From Epiperipatus broadwayi (taxonomy: Eukaryota; Onychophora; Udeonychophora; Euonychophora; Peripatidae), in NCBI GenBank assembly GCA_028023455.1, contig JAQFVV010000031.1, positions 3,100,001-3,164,000 of the forward strand: 64,000 bases of DNA, read 5' to 3'. Shown here piece after piece: positions 1 through 12,542 of the stretch. Made by a program: the position numbers and the translations under genes. A model generated the notes under the pieces. That model was given only the letters and a program-made list of their open reading frames with translations, was not told the DNA's origin and did no database searches. Within the stretch, counting starts at the first letter, position 1. Every line of letters begins with the position of its first letter.

Positions 1-1693
1 GAAACCATGTTCTTGGATAATCCAAACATAGATTAGGTCATCAAACTAATTGCTAGAGCAACTAGATATAAACCTATGAAAACAAATAATCTTAACTGGA
101 TGAGATGTATAAATGTCACTAAGCATTACTTCCAAATTAACAGTATTATCTGTATAAACAAGTAAACAGAGAACAGATACGTTCTTCTAAATAAACAAGA
201 ATATTTAAATAAGATGAAATTTAAGTTAATATCATTACACAACTAAAAAAAAAAAGGATAAAGGTACATCTAAAATTCTAAGAAAACATTGTAATAGCAC
301 ATTCACCCTGTCAACAGCCATCTTATTTTTTCTTATCCCACTTAGGCTAATGATAGACTTTGGTGGAACCCACTACTACAGTGCTGCAAAAGTAATCATT
401 CAGTGGCTCATTGACCAGGTTGGATATGGCTCATTTACCATCAAATCCTCATTTTAGTTCATCAATAAAATTAAAAACATAACTTTTAACAACCAATGTA
501 GGATAGTGTCTCTAGATATTACTGAGTTTTATGGATCAATAAACAAAAAACAGTTAATGAACATTATACACAATGCACTAACAACACTTGATTATCCAAA
601 GAAAAGAATCAGTTTTATTATTAACTGTTTAAACTGGATTGATCAAAATATAACCACACTCTCTCTAATAGAAAACACTACATTTTGAAGAATGACTGGC
701 CAATGGCACTTTCCACAAGTGGAATAATATCCAGCACCATTCAGAACAGTATCCAAATGGATGTACTCCCTAAGTACTTAGAAGAGACACATGGGATAAT
801 ATATATGCGATATGTTGGTGACATCTTTATCTGTGCTCCAGAGATTCAAATTAATAACATCAAACATAAGCTTGCAGAGAAATCTGCATTAACCAGAACT
901 ATGAAACATGAAGACTCCTTCAATGGAATAAAATACATCAACAATTGCATCCAAAGTAAGAGTGCTCAATTAAGTTATAAAATATTAATCAAACCTATAG
1001 AAATCAGAGGTTTTATATCCCAAATCTATAACTCCCAACTCACATAAATATGCCAGTTTCACAACATTTTTATATAGAAATCAAAAATTATGCAAATTAG
1101 AATCAGACCATAAGACTAACATTGAAAAATATATGAATGATGTATGCCTCATTGACTTCAGACATACATTCACTAACATTCTCAAAAATTTTTACAAGAT
1201 CAAAACTAAACCTATACCATCTGAATTCAAGCTCTGGATATTTCTCCCCTATTTCCTAAAGTCTCCAGAAATATAAATAAAATGTGTTTGGATTTATATA
1301 GGATCAGCCTTTGCACTCCACCCTTTATAAGCAGGTTAACCTATAACTCAAATATAAACTTCCCATGGAACATAGGCCCACAGTTTAGAAAATTGCCTGC
1401 ACTTAAACTGGTGGCAATATAATCTACTAAGGAGAATTACACACCATCCTCATAACAATGTTGTCCCAATGTCAGTGCCTCTACAAAATTGGCTAAAAGC
1501 AACCCAGCAGACAAATCCATATTTCTTGAGCACCAAAATAAATGTAGCCATACACTTGGGTCTACATCAGTTATTCATCTGTAGTGAGAGAAATGATTCT
1601 AAATGCAAAATAAATGAGGCATGGTTCATTGCTAATAATTCAAACTTTATAAGCAAAACCTGCTTTTCCCTTTTCAAAAAGAGAGAAAATTAA
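1..1693 (+). pseudogene. Penelope-like element remnant: reverse transcriptase plus GIY-YIG-type tail
   Basis: Decayed coding sequence of a PLE, readable only by hopping frames and stops. In order it shows an N-terminal stretch near 190-230 (LLNKQEYLNKM), then a block near 350-460 (FGGTHYYSAAK, QVGYGSFTIK), then palm sequence from 506 (VSLDITEFYGSINKKQ), a primer-grip-like piece near 700 (STSGIISS), and RYVGDIFICAPE near 805-845. The last corresponds to the YVDD catalytic box with the first Asp changed to Gly. Downstream 1469-1693 reads FICSERNDSK and INEAWFIANNS, which I take as the tail of the GIY-YIG endonuclease. PLEs pair an RT with such an endonuclease and copy themselves at exposed DNA ends. 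The left end is cut by the window edge. Stops, frameshifts and the lost Asp make it non-functional. Family call is confident; the exact clade is not. Confidence 0.75.
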
Positions 1694-2199
1694 CTCATTT
1701 GAATACATTTACATCATACTATTTGTACCAGAAACTTAATTCTTGGTTTATTAGAGGTTTGTATTCGTAGCACTGTTACAACAGGATGCCTAATTTTATT
1801 TGTTTTTACTAATTATTAATTTGATAAAAGTAATTCCTTAAAGATGATACATTAATATACTGAGTATTCCAAGTTGCTATAGAGAATATTGTCAAAAGAA
1901 CTTCCAGCCTTCATTGATAAATTACCTTTGATAAATCCAATATAGACTCTATTGGCCATGAATGTGAAACAAAATTTAGAAAAATGAATTACTGATGTAT
2001 GATGAATGTTAGAAATAGAGTGCAATAAAATAAACTATAATATCTTAGATGAATGAAATGAGAAACGTACACTACTTTAAGTTGGGAAGGGTGAATAAAG
2101 TATAAATTAACTTGATTATCAAGTAATAAATTATAGTATTAAAAGATTTAAAAATATATAAAAAGGCATAGGCAAACTTAATTAAAAGATATACAGTTC
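1694..2199. other. AT-rich spacer, nothing recognised
   Basis: About 500 bases between the PLE remnant and the coiled-coil remnant. No ORF of note, no tRNA-like box and no clear repeat unit seen. Confidence 0.5.
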
Positions 2200-3560
2200 T
2201 CAATGGAAATGCCAATTGACTGCTAAAATGCTAATATAAATTTTATAAATTATGGAAAGATCAGAAGTAAAATTAGAGCAAGTAGCTTTGCAAGATAAAA
2301 CAGTGCAAATAGAAAATGTAGTCCCAAAGGCACATGACATGAACCATTTTATGGAAATATTAATGTTAAACTTTAATGAAATGAAACACCACTGATAAAT
2401 AAATTGGAAAAAAATATCAGCAGGATTTTAATCAAAAAAAAAAAAAGTAAAAGAGTCAAAAAAGAATATGAGATTGGACAGAAACCTTTAGAAAGTAGAA
2501 AAGTAATGGTACAGAAAGAGTTATGGTAAGAGATAAAAAGAGGACAATAGAAATTTTAAGTTTTAGAAAATAAAGTTGGATGATCAAAAGCTATATTATT
2601 ATTGGGATAAAGTCAAAAAGAGAAAAGAATGTATAATACAGAAAGTGTGGTAGAAGAGGCTAGCACCAAATAAAACAAATGGAGACAGTTGGAAAAGAAA
2701 AGATTAGCATGTGAATTTGGCATAAAGTTTCTGGAGGCAAAGTAAGCAAAATTCAGTAAGGGTTGAATAAGAATATAGAAAATAAATTGATAAAATTAAA
2801 AAGTTTTGAAAAGTACAGAATATATTAAAAGATGGAAGTAAAATAAATAAAAGAAATTATAGAACATGGAATAAAGTGATTCAAATTAAAGTGACAATTC
2901 TAGAAATAAACCAAAAAGATCATATAGTTGAAGATAGAAGAGAATTAAAAATAATTGAAAACCAAATAGAGTTAATAGAAGAAAAGATAATGGAAAGAGT
3001 TGAGATAAGAAAAAATAATTCTAATTCAACAATAGAAAAATTTAAGAATGAAGCAGATAGTATTCAAAAACAAGTTTACATCAACCATACAACTCTAGAG
3101 AATAAGCTAAATAAAATAGAGATAGATGTAGCAAATGGTGAAATTTCAAAAGATATTGAAATTATAAAATAATTTAAAAACAAAATTGATACTAAGGTTG
3201 AAGTAGAAGTTGTTCATTATGAATTACATTAAATTACATTCCAGAGAAAGTACAGAGAGAATTGGAAAGAATAGATGTAGGCATAGAAAATAAATTAGAT
3301 GATCCGCAGAAAATTTAAAACATTGAAATTTTTTTTTTTAAAAAAGTTGCAAGACTGATAGTTATGAGAGATAAATTACAAAATACAATTTGAATTAAAA
3401 GGAATAGGACATGAAAGAAAAGAAAAATATGAAAATCAAAGAGAAAAAATGGAAATTATATTAACTATAAAATTATTAAAATAAGAACAAGTAGTTTAAA
3501 GAGAGAGAGAACCAGATATAAGTATAAAAATGCTTATGAAAAATAGGTTAAAGAGACATT
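2200..3560 (+). pseudogene. Coiled-coil gag-like retroelement remnant
   Basis: Purine-rich stretch whose plus strand encodes broken Lys/Glu/Ile-rich helices. The longest open piece, 2876-3172, reads IENQIELIEEKIMERVEI and later LENKLNKIEIDV, with heptad-like spacing of Ile/Leu. Composition and repeat style match the N-terminal half of the gag remnant at 12.54-13.0 kb and, in reverse orientation, 31.3-32.5 kb. The gag assignment comes from that resemblance; no gag core or zinc knuckle is visible here. It is interrupted by many stops. It could instead be a low-complexity purine tract, so confidence is modest. Confidence 0.35.
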
Positions 3561-4469
3561 GTTATGTTGTCAAAGACAAACAATATTAGGGTATCCAAAC
3601 AATAGTGATGATCATTGAGAACTGAAAATAGATGGTGGTAAACAAAAAGGGGAAATATTTGTAGGATATGGATGGTAAATTTTTCTAGAGTGCAAAATTT
3701 TACTTATGTACAGGCATATTTTAAAGTTGTCCACAGAAACTTTTACATGATTTTAAGTTAAAGAAAATATATCATGTTATGACAAAACAGATAATGCTAA
3801 TATTAAAACCCAAAAGATAGTATTAGTGTTTTGTCTGACTACTTTGATATTGATAGACTTATTAACGATATTATGAAAATATAATGCAAGATTTATTTTA
3901 ATGTTTAATAAAAAAATTAGACCAAAATTTAGTATATAGCGTTATTGTTATGTAGTTACAATTATCAAAGAATTTTTGTTGCTGTTGATAATAAAATTTT
4001 ATTAATATTTATATTTGTTTTATAGTTACATGATACTATTTTTGTGTAAACATTCATAGAACTGAATTGAAAGAATGTAATAAGGAATATAAAACAGGAT
4101 TAAAATACTTAGTAACGTATTAATATTTAATAGGAATTTTAAATTCATAGGTTTTTTTTATAATAGTCTCAATCTAACAAATTAATGATAATAAAATAAA
4201 TAAATAAAATAAAAATAATAGAAAACAAAAATTACTAGTAAAATTATTCCAATAACCCATTAACCTCTTTGGTAAGATCAACTCATCAAAACCTAGTGCC
4301 AACATAACGATCCAATAATTAGCCTTAACATAAAGTTTCAGAATGTTTGTGGAATTGATGTATATCTATATACTACTGAGATACTATAAGTGAATATACT
4401 CACCAGCACTTTCATATATTTATTTATGGTAATAAAAATATGCTACTATAACCAATGAAGTCATTATGC
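3561..4469. other. AT-rich spacer, nothing recognised
   Basis: No coding-like segment, RNA gene or repeat family recognised. Confidence 0.5.
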
Positions 4470-4713
<244 letters not shown>

Positions 4714-6095
4714 TATATAAAAAAATCTGGTTACTCAATTATTATTATTTTAAAATTAATAATATATCAAAAAAAGATCAATGTATAAAAATGTATTTTC
4801 TGTTGTTCATAGCATTGTATTTATAACAAAAAGAAAAGTGAAGTTGTAAACTTGTACTTATGCACAAAATAAAATTCTATAAAAAAATTGGAGAAAGTCA
4901 ACTGACTTTTTTTAAATAGAAGATTTAAAACATTTTTATTTGCATAGTCATTAATTCAATAGAAGGTTATGGGACAGCAATGAGAAATGGAAGTGATATC
5001 CTTTTTTTCTTCATCAACTATTTTCCTAAAGAATTGAAATAATAATTAAAATTTTGTACACATCTTTCCCCGCCCCCTCTCTCTTTCTCATAACTGGTTT
5101 ATAAATGTCCAACCTCCAATATAAGCAAAAACAATTAGAAATTTGGATTTCAATTCAGATTATCAATTGGTAATTTTTGATGGGTTATTTATTGTTTATA
5201 GTAGTCCACAAAGAATGAAGAAATCATCAGAACAAAAACATATGAACAATAAAAGAATTTAATACTAGATAATAAAATATTTTGTCTATTGCATTCATTG
5301 AAAATGCTAGTTTAAATATATAGTTAATTTATAAGTTGCAGCAAATATTTAGTAAAAAAAATGATAATAGAAAGAATGAATACAAATATTAAAGTTTATT
5401 AACATATATTTTAAGTTTGTTAAAAAAAAATCACTGAACATTAACTTTACCTTCAAATTAAATGAAATACATATGACATTAGAAGTGGGCATACATATTT
5501 CTCTTATCAAAACTTTTTTAAAATTTAGCATTGAATTAAATCTGATGTCAATTAATAAACAATTAATTATTTTAGAAAACTTGTATCTAGAACAATTGTT
5601 TGCACATTTGATGTACATTTATCCTATAAATGCATAGATAATAAAGAAAATATGAAGAATATTTTATTTTGCAATGCAAATATTTAAAAAGAAGAATATT
5701 TGAGAATTGAAAATTTAAAATTTTTTACTTAATATCTTTACCCAACTTCATAAATAAAAATATCTACAAGTATTATATCATACATAATATATAGCCTGAT
5801 TCAAGAGTAATTGAAAAGTATAAACTAATATCCATGACCTATACTTAAAAATAAATTTATGTGTATCTTAAGAGTCATAATACATTTCTTATCTATATCA
5901 ATTTATTTAAAATAATTAAATATCATATTTATTAGATTTTTTGAAGATAGTAGAAAACATGCATTAGATAAGTTTGAATTGTGCATATACTAGGTTTTAT
6001 CTATTTAGTTATTTATCATTATTATTTACTGTTGTTTTTTTGCTATATTAATTATATTTATGTAAATAAATTTATTGTTTTTTTGTTACTGATTC
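4714..6095. other. AT-rich spacer, nothing recognised
   Basis: Low-complexity AT-rich DNA. The 89-codon minus-strand frame at 5349-5618 has no recognisable motif. Confidence 0.5.
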
Positions 6096-6380
6096 TCATT
6101 TCAATTTAATCATCCATCTAGTTACATATCTTAATTTGTAGTTTATAAGCCATAAGTCATCATTATTAGGGTCAAGTATTCTATAAAGCCTCATGACTAT
6201 CAATTCTGCAAATGTAGCAATTAGGATCCAATCTGGATCTATATTCCCAATATGTTGGCATCCATAGGCTTGTGTGTAACAGGTAGAACTAGCATATAGA
6301 TACCCTGGCTTATATGATGTCAAAATATTAAAAATATTTGCAAGGCTGGATAAAAACTTAAATGATTTTACTTTTTATTC
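6096..6380 (-). pseudogene. Unidentified protein-like fragment
   Basis: A minus-strand frame of about 75-90 codons with unusually balanced composition for this region (Trp, Pro, Gly, Asp, Cys present, few Lys/Asn runs): readable pieces include GYLYASSTCYTQAYGC and NIDPDWILIATFAELIV. It has no ATG at its beginning (the frame runs on upstream) and no flanking partner. I do not recognise the family. It could be a fragment of a transposon protein, an old retrocopy, or chance. Confidence 0.3.
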
Positions 6381-6902
6381 TTATGCTCTAGTTTATAAGT
6401 AATTGACCATGCTTCATATATTTGTTGTTATCATATAAGATGAGCATTAATTAATGAAAGGATCACCTGCTCAACTCATTCATCTGCTTTTAGCATTATA
6501 ATATATATAATTTTAAGAAACACCTGAAATTAGTTGTAATCATGATAATTGTATTTGTTACTTTCTATAGTGCAAACTTTAAAGTTTAGTACATTTAAAA
6601 AAAATAAACTACTGCTGAGACATATAATAAATAATGTAAGCTACTATCTAAGCTATTATGATTTGTTGTACTATTTGTTTTGTGTTACAATGTTTTATAT
6701 TACAACTGACATATTGATAATGTACTACACTTTCAAATTTATGCTGTTGAGGAAACTGTCCCTTGATAAAAGATTGCTGGTCACTGTTGCTACACAAATT
6801 GTACATGAATTCCTAGAAATAACAAATTTAATTACAATATATTTTCTTTAAATTAAATCTCGACTTATTAACTCTTTTCAACAAATTATGTAATTCTTAA
6901 AT

Positions 6903-7497
6903 ACTTGTTGACTTCGAATTTGGTTGAAAAGATAACCAATTAATAACTATAAACTAATTAAGAGCACTGAACTAGCTTTTGTTAAAACTCTGTCAGAATC
7001 ATAGCACTGAATAAAATAGGTAGGCTTATATAATATTTAAATGAGGCACAATATGTACATAAGGCAATTAAATTCTCAATTTTCCAGATAATGGAACACA
7101 TGAATCCTTTTTATTGATGGAATGTGGATCCTTTATAATTGCTCAAGCCTCTTTGTACTTTCTTTTCATATTGACAAATCTACACAACAGAGCTAAACAA
7201 AAAAATGAATACAGATTTATCTTTATCTCCATCCAATGAAGTAAAAAGAATTGCAAAGAGTCCACATTCCATCAACAAAAAGGATTTGTATGTTCCATTA
7301 TCAGGAAAATGGAATATCTAATTACCTTATTTACATACTATGCCTCATTTAAATACTATACAAGCATACCTCTATTGCATAATTTTATTCATCACTATGA
7401 TTCTGGCAGTGTTTTTTTCCAATAGGTAGCTCAGTGCTATTAATTAGTTTATAGTTATTAATTGGTTACCTTTTCAACAAAACTCAAAGTCAGTGAG
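6903..7497. repeat. Fold-back (inverted repeat) element
   Basis: Two arms of roughly 235 bases (about 6903-7140 and 7255-7497) are imperfect reverse complements, for example AACCAATTAATAACTATAAA on the left against its complement near 7442-7465, and GGAATGTGGA near 7120 against TCCACATTCC near 7260. The spacer of about 110 bases is unrelated. No ORF inside, so probably a non-autonomous fold-back/MITE-like element. No hammerhead core was found in it. Confidence 0.75.
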
Positions 7498-8145
7498 TGT
7501 TTACAAATTCTATATAAATATACTATTTATTAATGACCTCAAAACAGTTATTAAAATAATATCTAATTTGTCATTCATGATAAATTTATGATATGAATAT
7601 TAAAATGAGTCTGCAATTATCCCTATCTTGAATAAAAATACTTAATATTAGATATAGTTTATTTGAACACAAAATAGTTTATAATTAGACTACATTTGCA
7701 TGGTACCAATACTTCAAAATGCATTAAACTTTCATATATATAATATTCAAAAACCTTATATAATAAGAAAAAAATATTACAATAAAATAGTGTAATAAAT
7801 AATTTATTATCATATATTTGGTGATACTGTGGTATTTATATATTTGCCCTGTTGATAATTTTCTCACATAGAAAGTATGAAAAATTTATTATAGTAAGTT
7901 TTTTTTTTTTTCAATATAAGTTACAGCAATATTTGTTCAAAAAAATGTCTGTCCCTCTCCTTCTTTATATTTCTTGTGAATTAAAATGTATAACATGGAT
8001 TGTTTATTAAAAAGCCAAAAGTCTGTTAAAAACATTATTAATAGACCATTCTTAAAAAGGCATTATCATTTTAAAATATAATCTCTGTTGTTTTGTCAAT
8101 ATAAATATTCAAATTATTTAAAAATTTTATTAAAATTTATTTTAC
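7498..8145. other. AT-rich, probably intron of the DUR3-like gene
   Basis: Lies downstream of the exon donor at 8145 on the minus strand. No following exon was recognised here or further left to position 1. Confidence 0.45.
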
Positions 8146-8352
8146 CTGAATCCACATCGACTTTGTTCAAAATCGGTCCTCCTTTTTCCGCACATAATGT
8201 TAAATAAGCTATGCCCATTGCAGTTCCAAATGCAAAAGGTACAGCAAACCATGTAAGTCCTCCAGTAATGAAACCCCATACACCTTGCTTAGGTTTTGCA
8301 GCTACAGTGCTCTGCCAATAGGACTGATCCAAAAATACCGTTCCAAAATCAC
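8146..8352 (-). CDS. DUR3: DUR3-like urea/solute symporter, internal exon
   Basis: Internal exon of 207 bases encoding 69 residues of a sodium:solute-symporter-fold protein of the DUR3 type, a plasma-membrane carrier that in fungi and plants moves urea with protons. Read with the upstream exon it gives VGDFGTVFLDQSYWQST, then VAAKPKQGVWGF, then the membrane segment GGLTWFAVPFAFGTAMGIAY. The motif GxFGTVFxDQSYWQ followed by AAKP is diagnostic of this family in my recollection. Boundaries are clean: acceptor TTTTAG before 8352 and donor GTAAAA after 8146, both phase 1, so it joins the 18846-18968 exon without a shift. The last visible residues are VDVDSG. The substrate in this animal is inferred, not shown. 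Confidence 0.9.
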
Positions 8353-9184
8353 CTAAAATATTATTACAATTTAATTAAAACAAAGAAAGACTTATTAGCT
8401 TCACACTTTTTATATACAAACATTAAATATTTTTAATTAAAAGTGATCTTTTATAGACTAACATAATCCTCTTCTTTTTTTTTTATCTTTCTATTATTAA
8501 GATTTTATAGCTTTACCTTTTTTTTCCTACTTTTTTAAATTTTGTTTTTAAAAAATATTTTTAGTATGATTTTTTTTTTTCATCTCTTTTTTCTACATTA
8601 TTCTTTTTCAGTTTTATATCCTTCTTCCTTACGATTTTATTATCGATCTTTTTTTTTTTTTTAATTAAAATAATATTTTTTTAGCTATTAAAAAATTGTC
8701 TTTTTTTTTCTAATTTGGCTTTGACTAAAAAAATGTTTCTAATTATATGTCTACATTATCTATTTTTATTTTATTGTTCAAGTATAATTGATGTGTCTAA
8801 TTAATTTTATACTCTGCATGATTCATTAATTTAATTATTTATCTACTTTGACTAAATTGGAAACAACAAATAGAGTCTACATGGTTACATCTTCCAGTTT
8901 TAATATTTTTTGTCCATTTGTTATTTCATATTTATATAGAGAAATATATATCTTTAAATAGCTTTCTACAGACAAAAAACTCGGCTACCCACAAAAAATT
9001 AGTTAAGAGAATGCATCACTCACTAGTCAGATTAATTACTGTTTTGCAATGCTTTTATCGATTTCCCATCCTAATATGTCTTTGGCTAAGATTGCTAAAT
9101 AATATTTTTCAACCAATATTAAATAGCCAACTGTATTGTCTATGAATTGGCTACATGAAAAAAATGCTAAGTTTGATTAAAACA

Positions 9185-9270
9185 GAAGTAAGTTGCCTAA
9201 TGTAGATTTGAACTCCAGGTTATATGTATGGCAGGTAAATGAACTACCTGTTTATGAAAATATCCTTCTA
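9185..9270 (-). repeat. Possible tRNA-derived SINE fragment
   Basis: On the minus strand a B-box-like GAGTTCAAATC occurs between a short stem-like pair (GGTAGTTCATTTACC). Too short and degenerate to assign to the other SINE family in this window. Confidence 0.25.
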
Positions 9271-11429
9271 TTATATTCTTATTATGTATATTACAATCCA
9301 AATTTTATTATTAACACATAAACTTCTCATACATAAACTCTTTAATTAAACTCTTCAAAAACATTCTTAACACAAGCATAATCTTTGCCTCTCCTCTATA
9401 GAACAACAATCTCCTCTTCAAACACCTTCATAACAATCTCATCACACTTATTCTATCATTTTCAATAAATGTTTTTGAAAAACCTTCCAAATACTGCATA
9501 ACGTGTTCACAAGAGATAAGCTGAGGATTTTTATTGTCATCAATACATCTCCATTTTGTTCATCTATCTCTACCATTCTTCTGAGATGAATTTAGTTAGT
9601 GGTTAGTTAATATGGACTTTGGTTTTGCAATCATTGGGAATTGTTGTTGTTCTAAAAAAACTCCTAGAATTTGCATTTATCAATGAATAGAATGTTAAAA
9701 CTTTTGTAAAAACATCTCACATAACAACTAACTATTTATTTCAAAATGGTAGCAGTGGTTCATAATAATTTATGCTGGATTTAGGGATGCTAAGGTATAA
9801 TACCTAAGCACATTTCACAATTACAAAGTATGGCATTATACTTGCATATATGACAGATCAATAAAATAAACTGTAAAAATGCTCCTCAACATTTCTGGGC
9901 CCTATAGCATTCATGCAAACAATATATTTAATTTTTTCCCATTATTTATTACATCTTTAATATATCTTCTTTCTATTGTCACTGATATCCATGTAATATT
10001 TTCTTGATTTTATGACACATCTATTATTTGTTAGTTTCTATTTCTTGCATTATATCCTTATATTCAGAATCTTACTGTTGAATTTGGTGTATACATTTTA
10101 GCTCATTATCTTTCTGTGTTATTCAAGATTAGAGTTATGATCACAATATAAATATATTATCATAAAGATAATTTTGAACTGACTAAATGAGATTAAGACT
10201 TAAAACATTTCTACAATATTCTCTAGTTTTTCATAGTACTTAATTATGTAGATGAATTCTTGAAGGCCAATTAGCACCAAAGGAAGTTGTTGACCAAAGT
10301 AGATGGATTCAGGAATTTATAATCAATGATCATAATTACCTCTGACCCCAAGAGAAACTTCTGGAATTCGGGGGGGAAGGGTCCAGATTATTGCTAAAGC
10401 TTCCATTTTAGTTGCTGTATAATTTAATTTGAAATCCTTAAAGTAGATTATTGATGAAAGGGAGAACTCACAAGTAATTATTCCCTTGGATGTAAAGAAG
10501 AATTATTCCAAATTTTTAAACACTGCCACCTATCTGAATGCAAAATTATTTTGAAATTGTTAAGGTAAAAATATAATATTATTTTTTATTAAAGTTTTTT
10601 TTTATTTTATTAAAATACAAGTTATTCTTGAGGGATCACTTACAAGAAATATCTTTTCTTCTCAGCTAAGCATGGACTCCATATCTATTGTAAAGTTTTT
10701 TATAAAAATGATTGCAAAAATTAAATAGATAAAAACAACCTCATTTATTTCTTTGTTTTGCAGTGGGAATTTTCTTATGGCATTCCATAAACTTATCAGG
10801 ATATGATCATGCTCTTTTGATCTGAATACATATTCTAAAAATACTACATCATCTGTTATCATTATAGTTTTTTTAGAAATTTATTTCAACTCTTTTTTCT
10901 GTCATTTTTAACTTAAATATTATAGTATCAGACACTACCGTTCATCATTCCAAAGTGCATCTTATAAACTCTCTCAATAGTCTCTTATATGTATATATCT
11001 TTGTACTGGACTGTCACATATGCAGATGTTATAAAGTCTCAAATTGAGCTTGATTAAATATAACTGTAAAATAGGACCATGAGTGAGCTTAGATTGTGAA
11101 TAAGAATAATAAATGATATCATATGATTAATCTCTTACATTTGGGTAACTATCTATAATCTGGAAAAGATATAGCCCATAAATTTGTATAGACATTAATA
11201 TGTGTTTCTTTCATCTATAGTCTCACTGAAGAAATTTATGCCCTCACCAACTTCATTGACTTAAGATAATATAAGATCAATATGTTAATCAATCACAATA
11301 TCAATAATCACATATAAAGAAAAAATATTGAATTGAAAATGAACTAAGATCTTATCAAAAATATAAATTATCATATGTGGTTATATACAGCAATACACAC
11401 TGGTTACATATATATTTGATTGTAGGTGG

Positions 11430-11455
11430 ACACACACACACACATATATATATAA
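11430..11455. repeat. Short (AC)n(AT)n dinucleotide repeat
   Basis: A run of CA followed by TA dinucleotides. Confidence 0.9.
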
Positions 11456-11662
11456 TATTATATTTAATGTTTTCACGGTTATATGATGTAGATAAAATGA
11501 TATTTTTGGGTATGAACCATGTATTATTTTGCATTACAATCTGATATTTGAATGGACTAGCAACTGCCATTATCAAGGTTAACTTTTGAAAGAACAATCG
11601 TTAGATCTCAAACAATAACATGACTCAGGGCATGATGAGAAGTGAAATTCAACTTGAAATAG

Positions 11663-11768
11663 TTTTTTTTTTAAGTGTCATAGCATCGGCCGGGACGCGA
11701 ACCTGCAACCCAGACAACTGCCTGCAAGTGCAAGGCAGTCACGCTGACCTCTTGATCACCAATGCAAG
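11663..11768 (-). mobile_element. tRNA-derived SINE (short, A-tailed)
   Basis: Minus-strand copy of the family also at 39.13, 39.75 and 50.07 kb. Reading the minus strand: an A-box-like region (TGGTGATCAAGAGGTCAGCG), then a B box (GGTTCGCGTCCC), the shared tail GCCGATGCTATGACAC, and an A-run. The head resembles tRNA-Ser/Leu-type D arms. No convincing target-site duplication was seen at this copy. It lies in the DUR3 intron in sense orientation. Confidence 0.8.
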
Positions 11769-11885
11769 ACGATAAAGTAGTTCAGCATTCACAATATGAG
11801 GCTTATCAAAATGTTTATTTCCCTCAGTTTTTTCATCTATTAATTTCAAACTATAACTTACAAAATTAGATTAATAAAAAAAGAA

Positions 11886-12060
11886 TTGTGTAGTCACTCC
11901 ACCATGTACATAAGTGCCCATTTGGTAATCACTTCCTCTGCATGAGCATTTTTATATTTATTATTATCAATTTTATCTTAGTGGATGACATTACCATTAC
12001 ATTTGGGGACTTGCTCAGAATCATCTCAATCTAAAACAAGCAGGGATTGAACCAATTAGA
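11886..12060 (-). repeat. Dispersed repeat with tRNA-like B box
   Basis: The segment 11886-11980 (GTAGTCACTCCACCATG, then ATTTATTATTATCAATTTT) recurs at 16824-16925 with substitutions. On the minus strand of this copy a B-box-like GGTTCAATCCC begins near 12057, suggesting a SINE read on the minus strand. Confidence 0.45.
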
Positions 12061-12542
12061 TGTTGAGATATTTATTTTTTATTGGCATTCAAATTTGTTT
12101 TTTTAAATCCCTGTATTGTTTTAAGATTCATTAGTCAGGTATACTGATTTAAAAAAAAATAGCCATTGAAATACATAAAATAAGTAATACTTGGTCAGAT
12201 GAAAAATATGAGAAATTATTTTTTGTTGTGAAAAAAATCAATCAATAAATCTATAATTGTCTCTAGACAGTGATAATGACAGGAACAGGATGGTAGAAAT
12301 AATAGTCAAGCAAACAAAAAAATAAACAAGGCATTAAAAATAAAATTTAGTGCAGTGATTAAAAAAAGGCTACATAGTGAAAAAAGAGTGTGAGTTCTAA
12401 TTTTAAAATAAGTAAAAGAAGAAGCAATAAAATTAAAGTTTTATATTTTTTTATTTCTCTAGAAATAACTAACTTTATTATAAGCATGTATGTATGTATG
12501 TGTATATATATGATTACAGATTACAAGAGCTAAAACGAAAGT

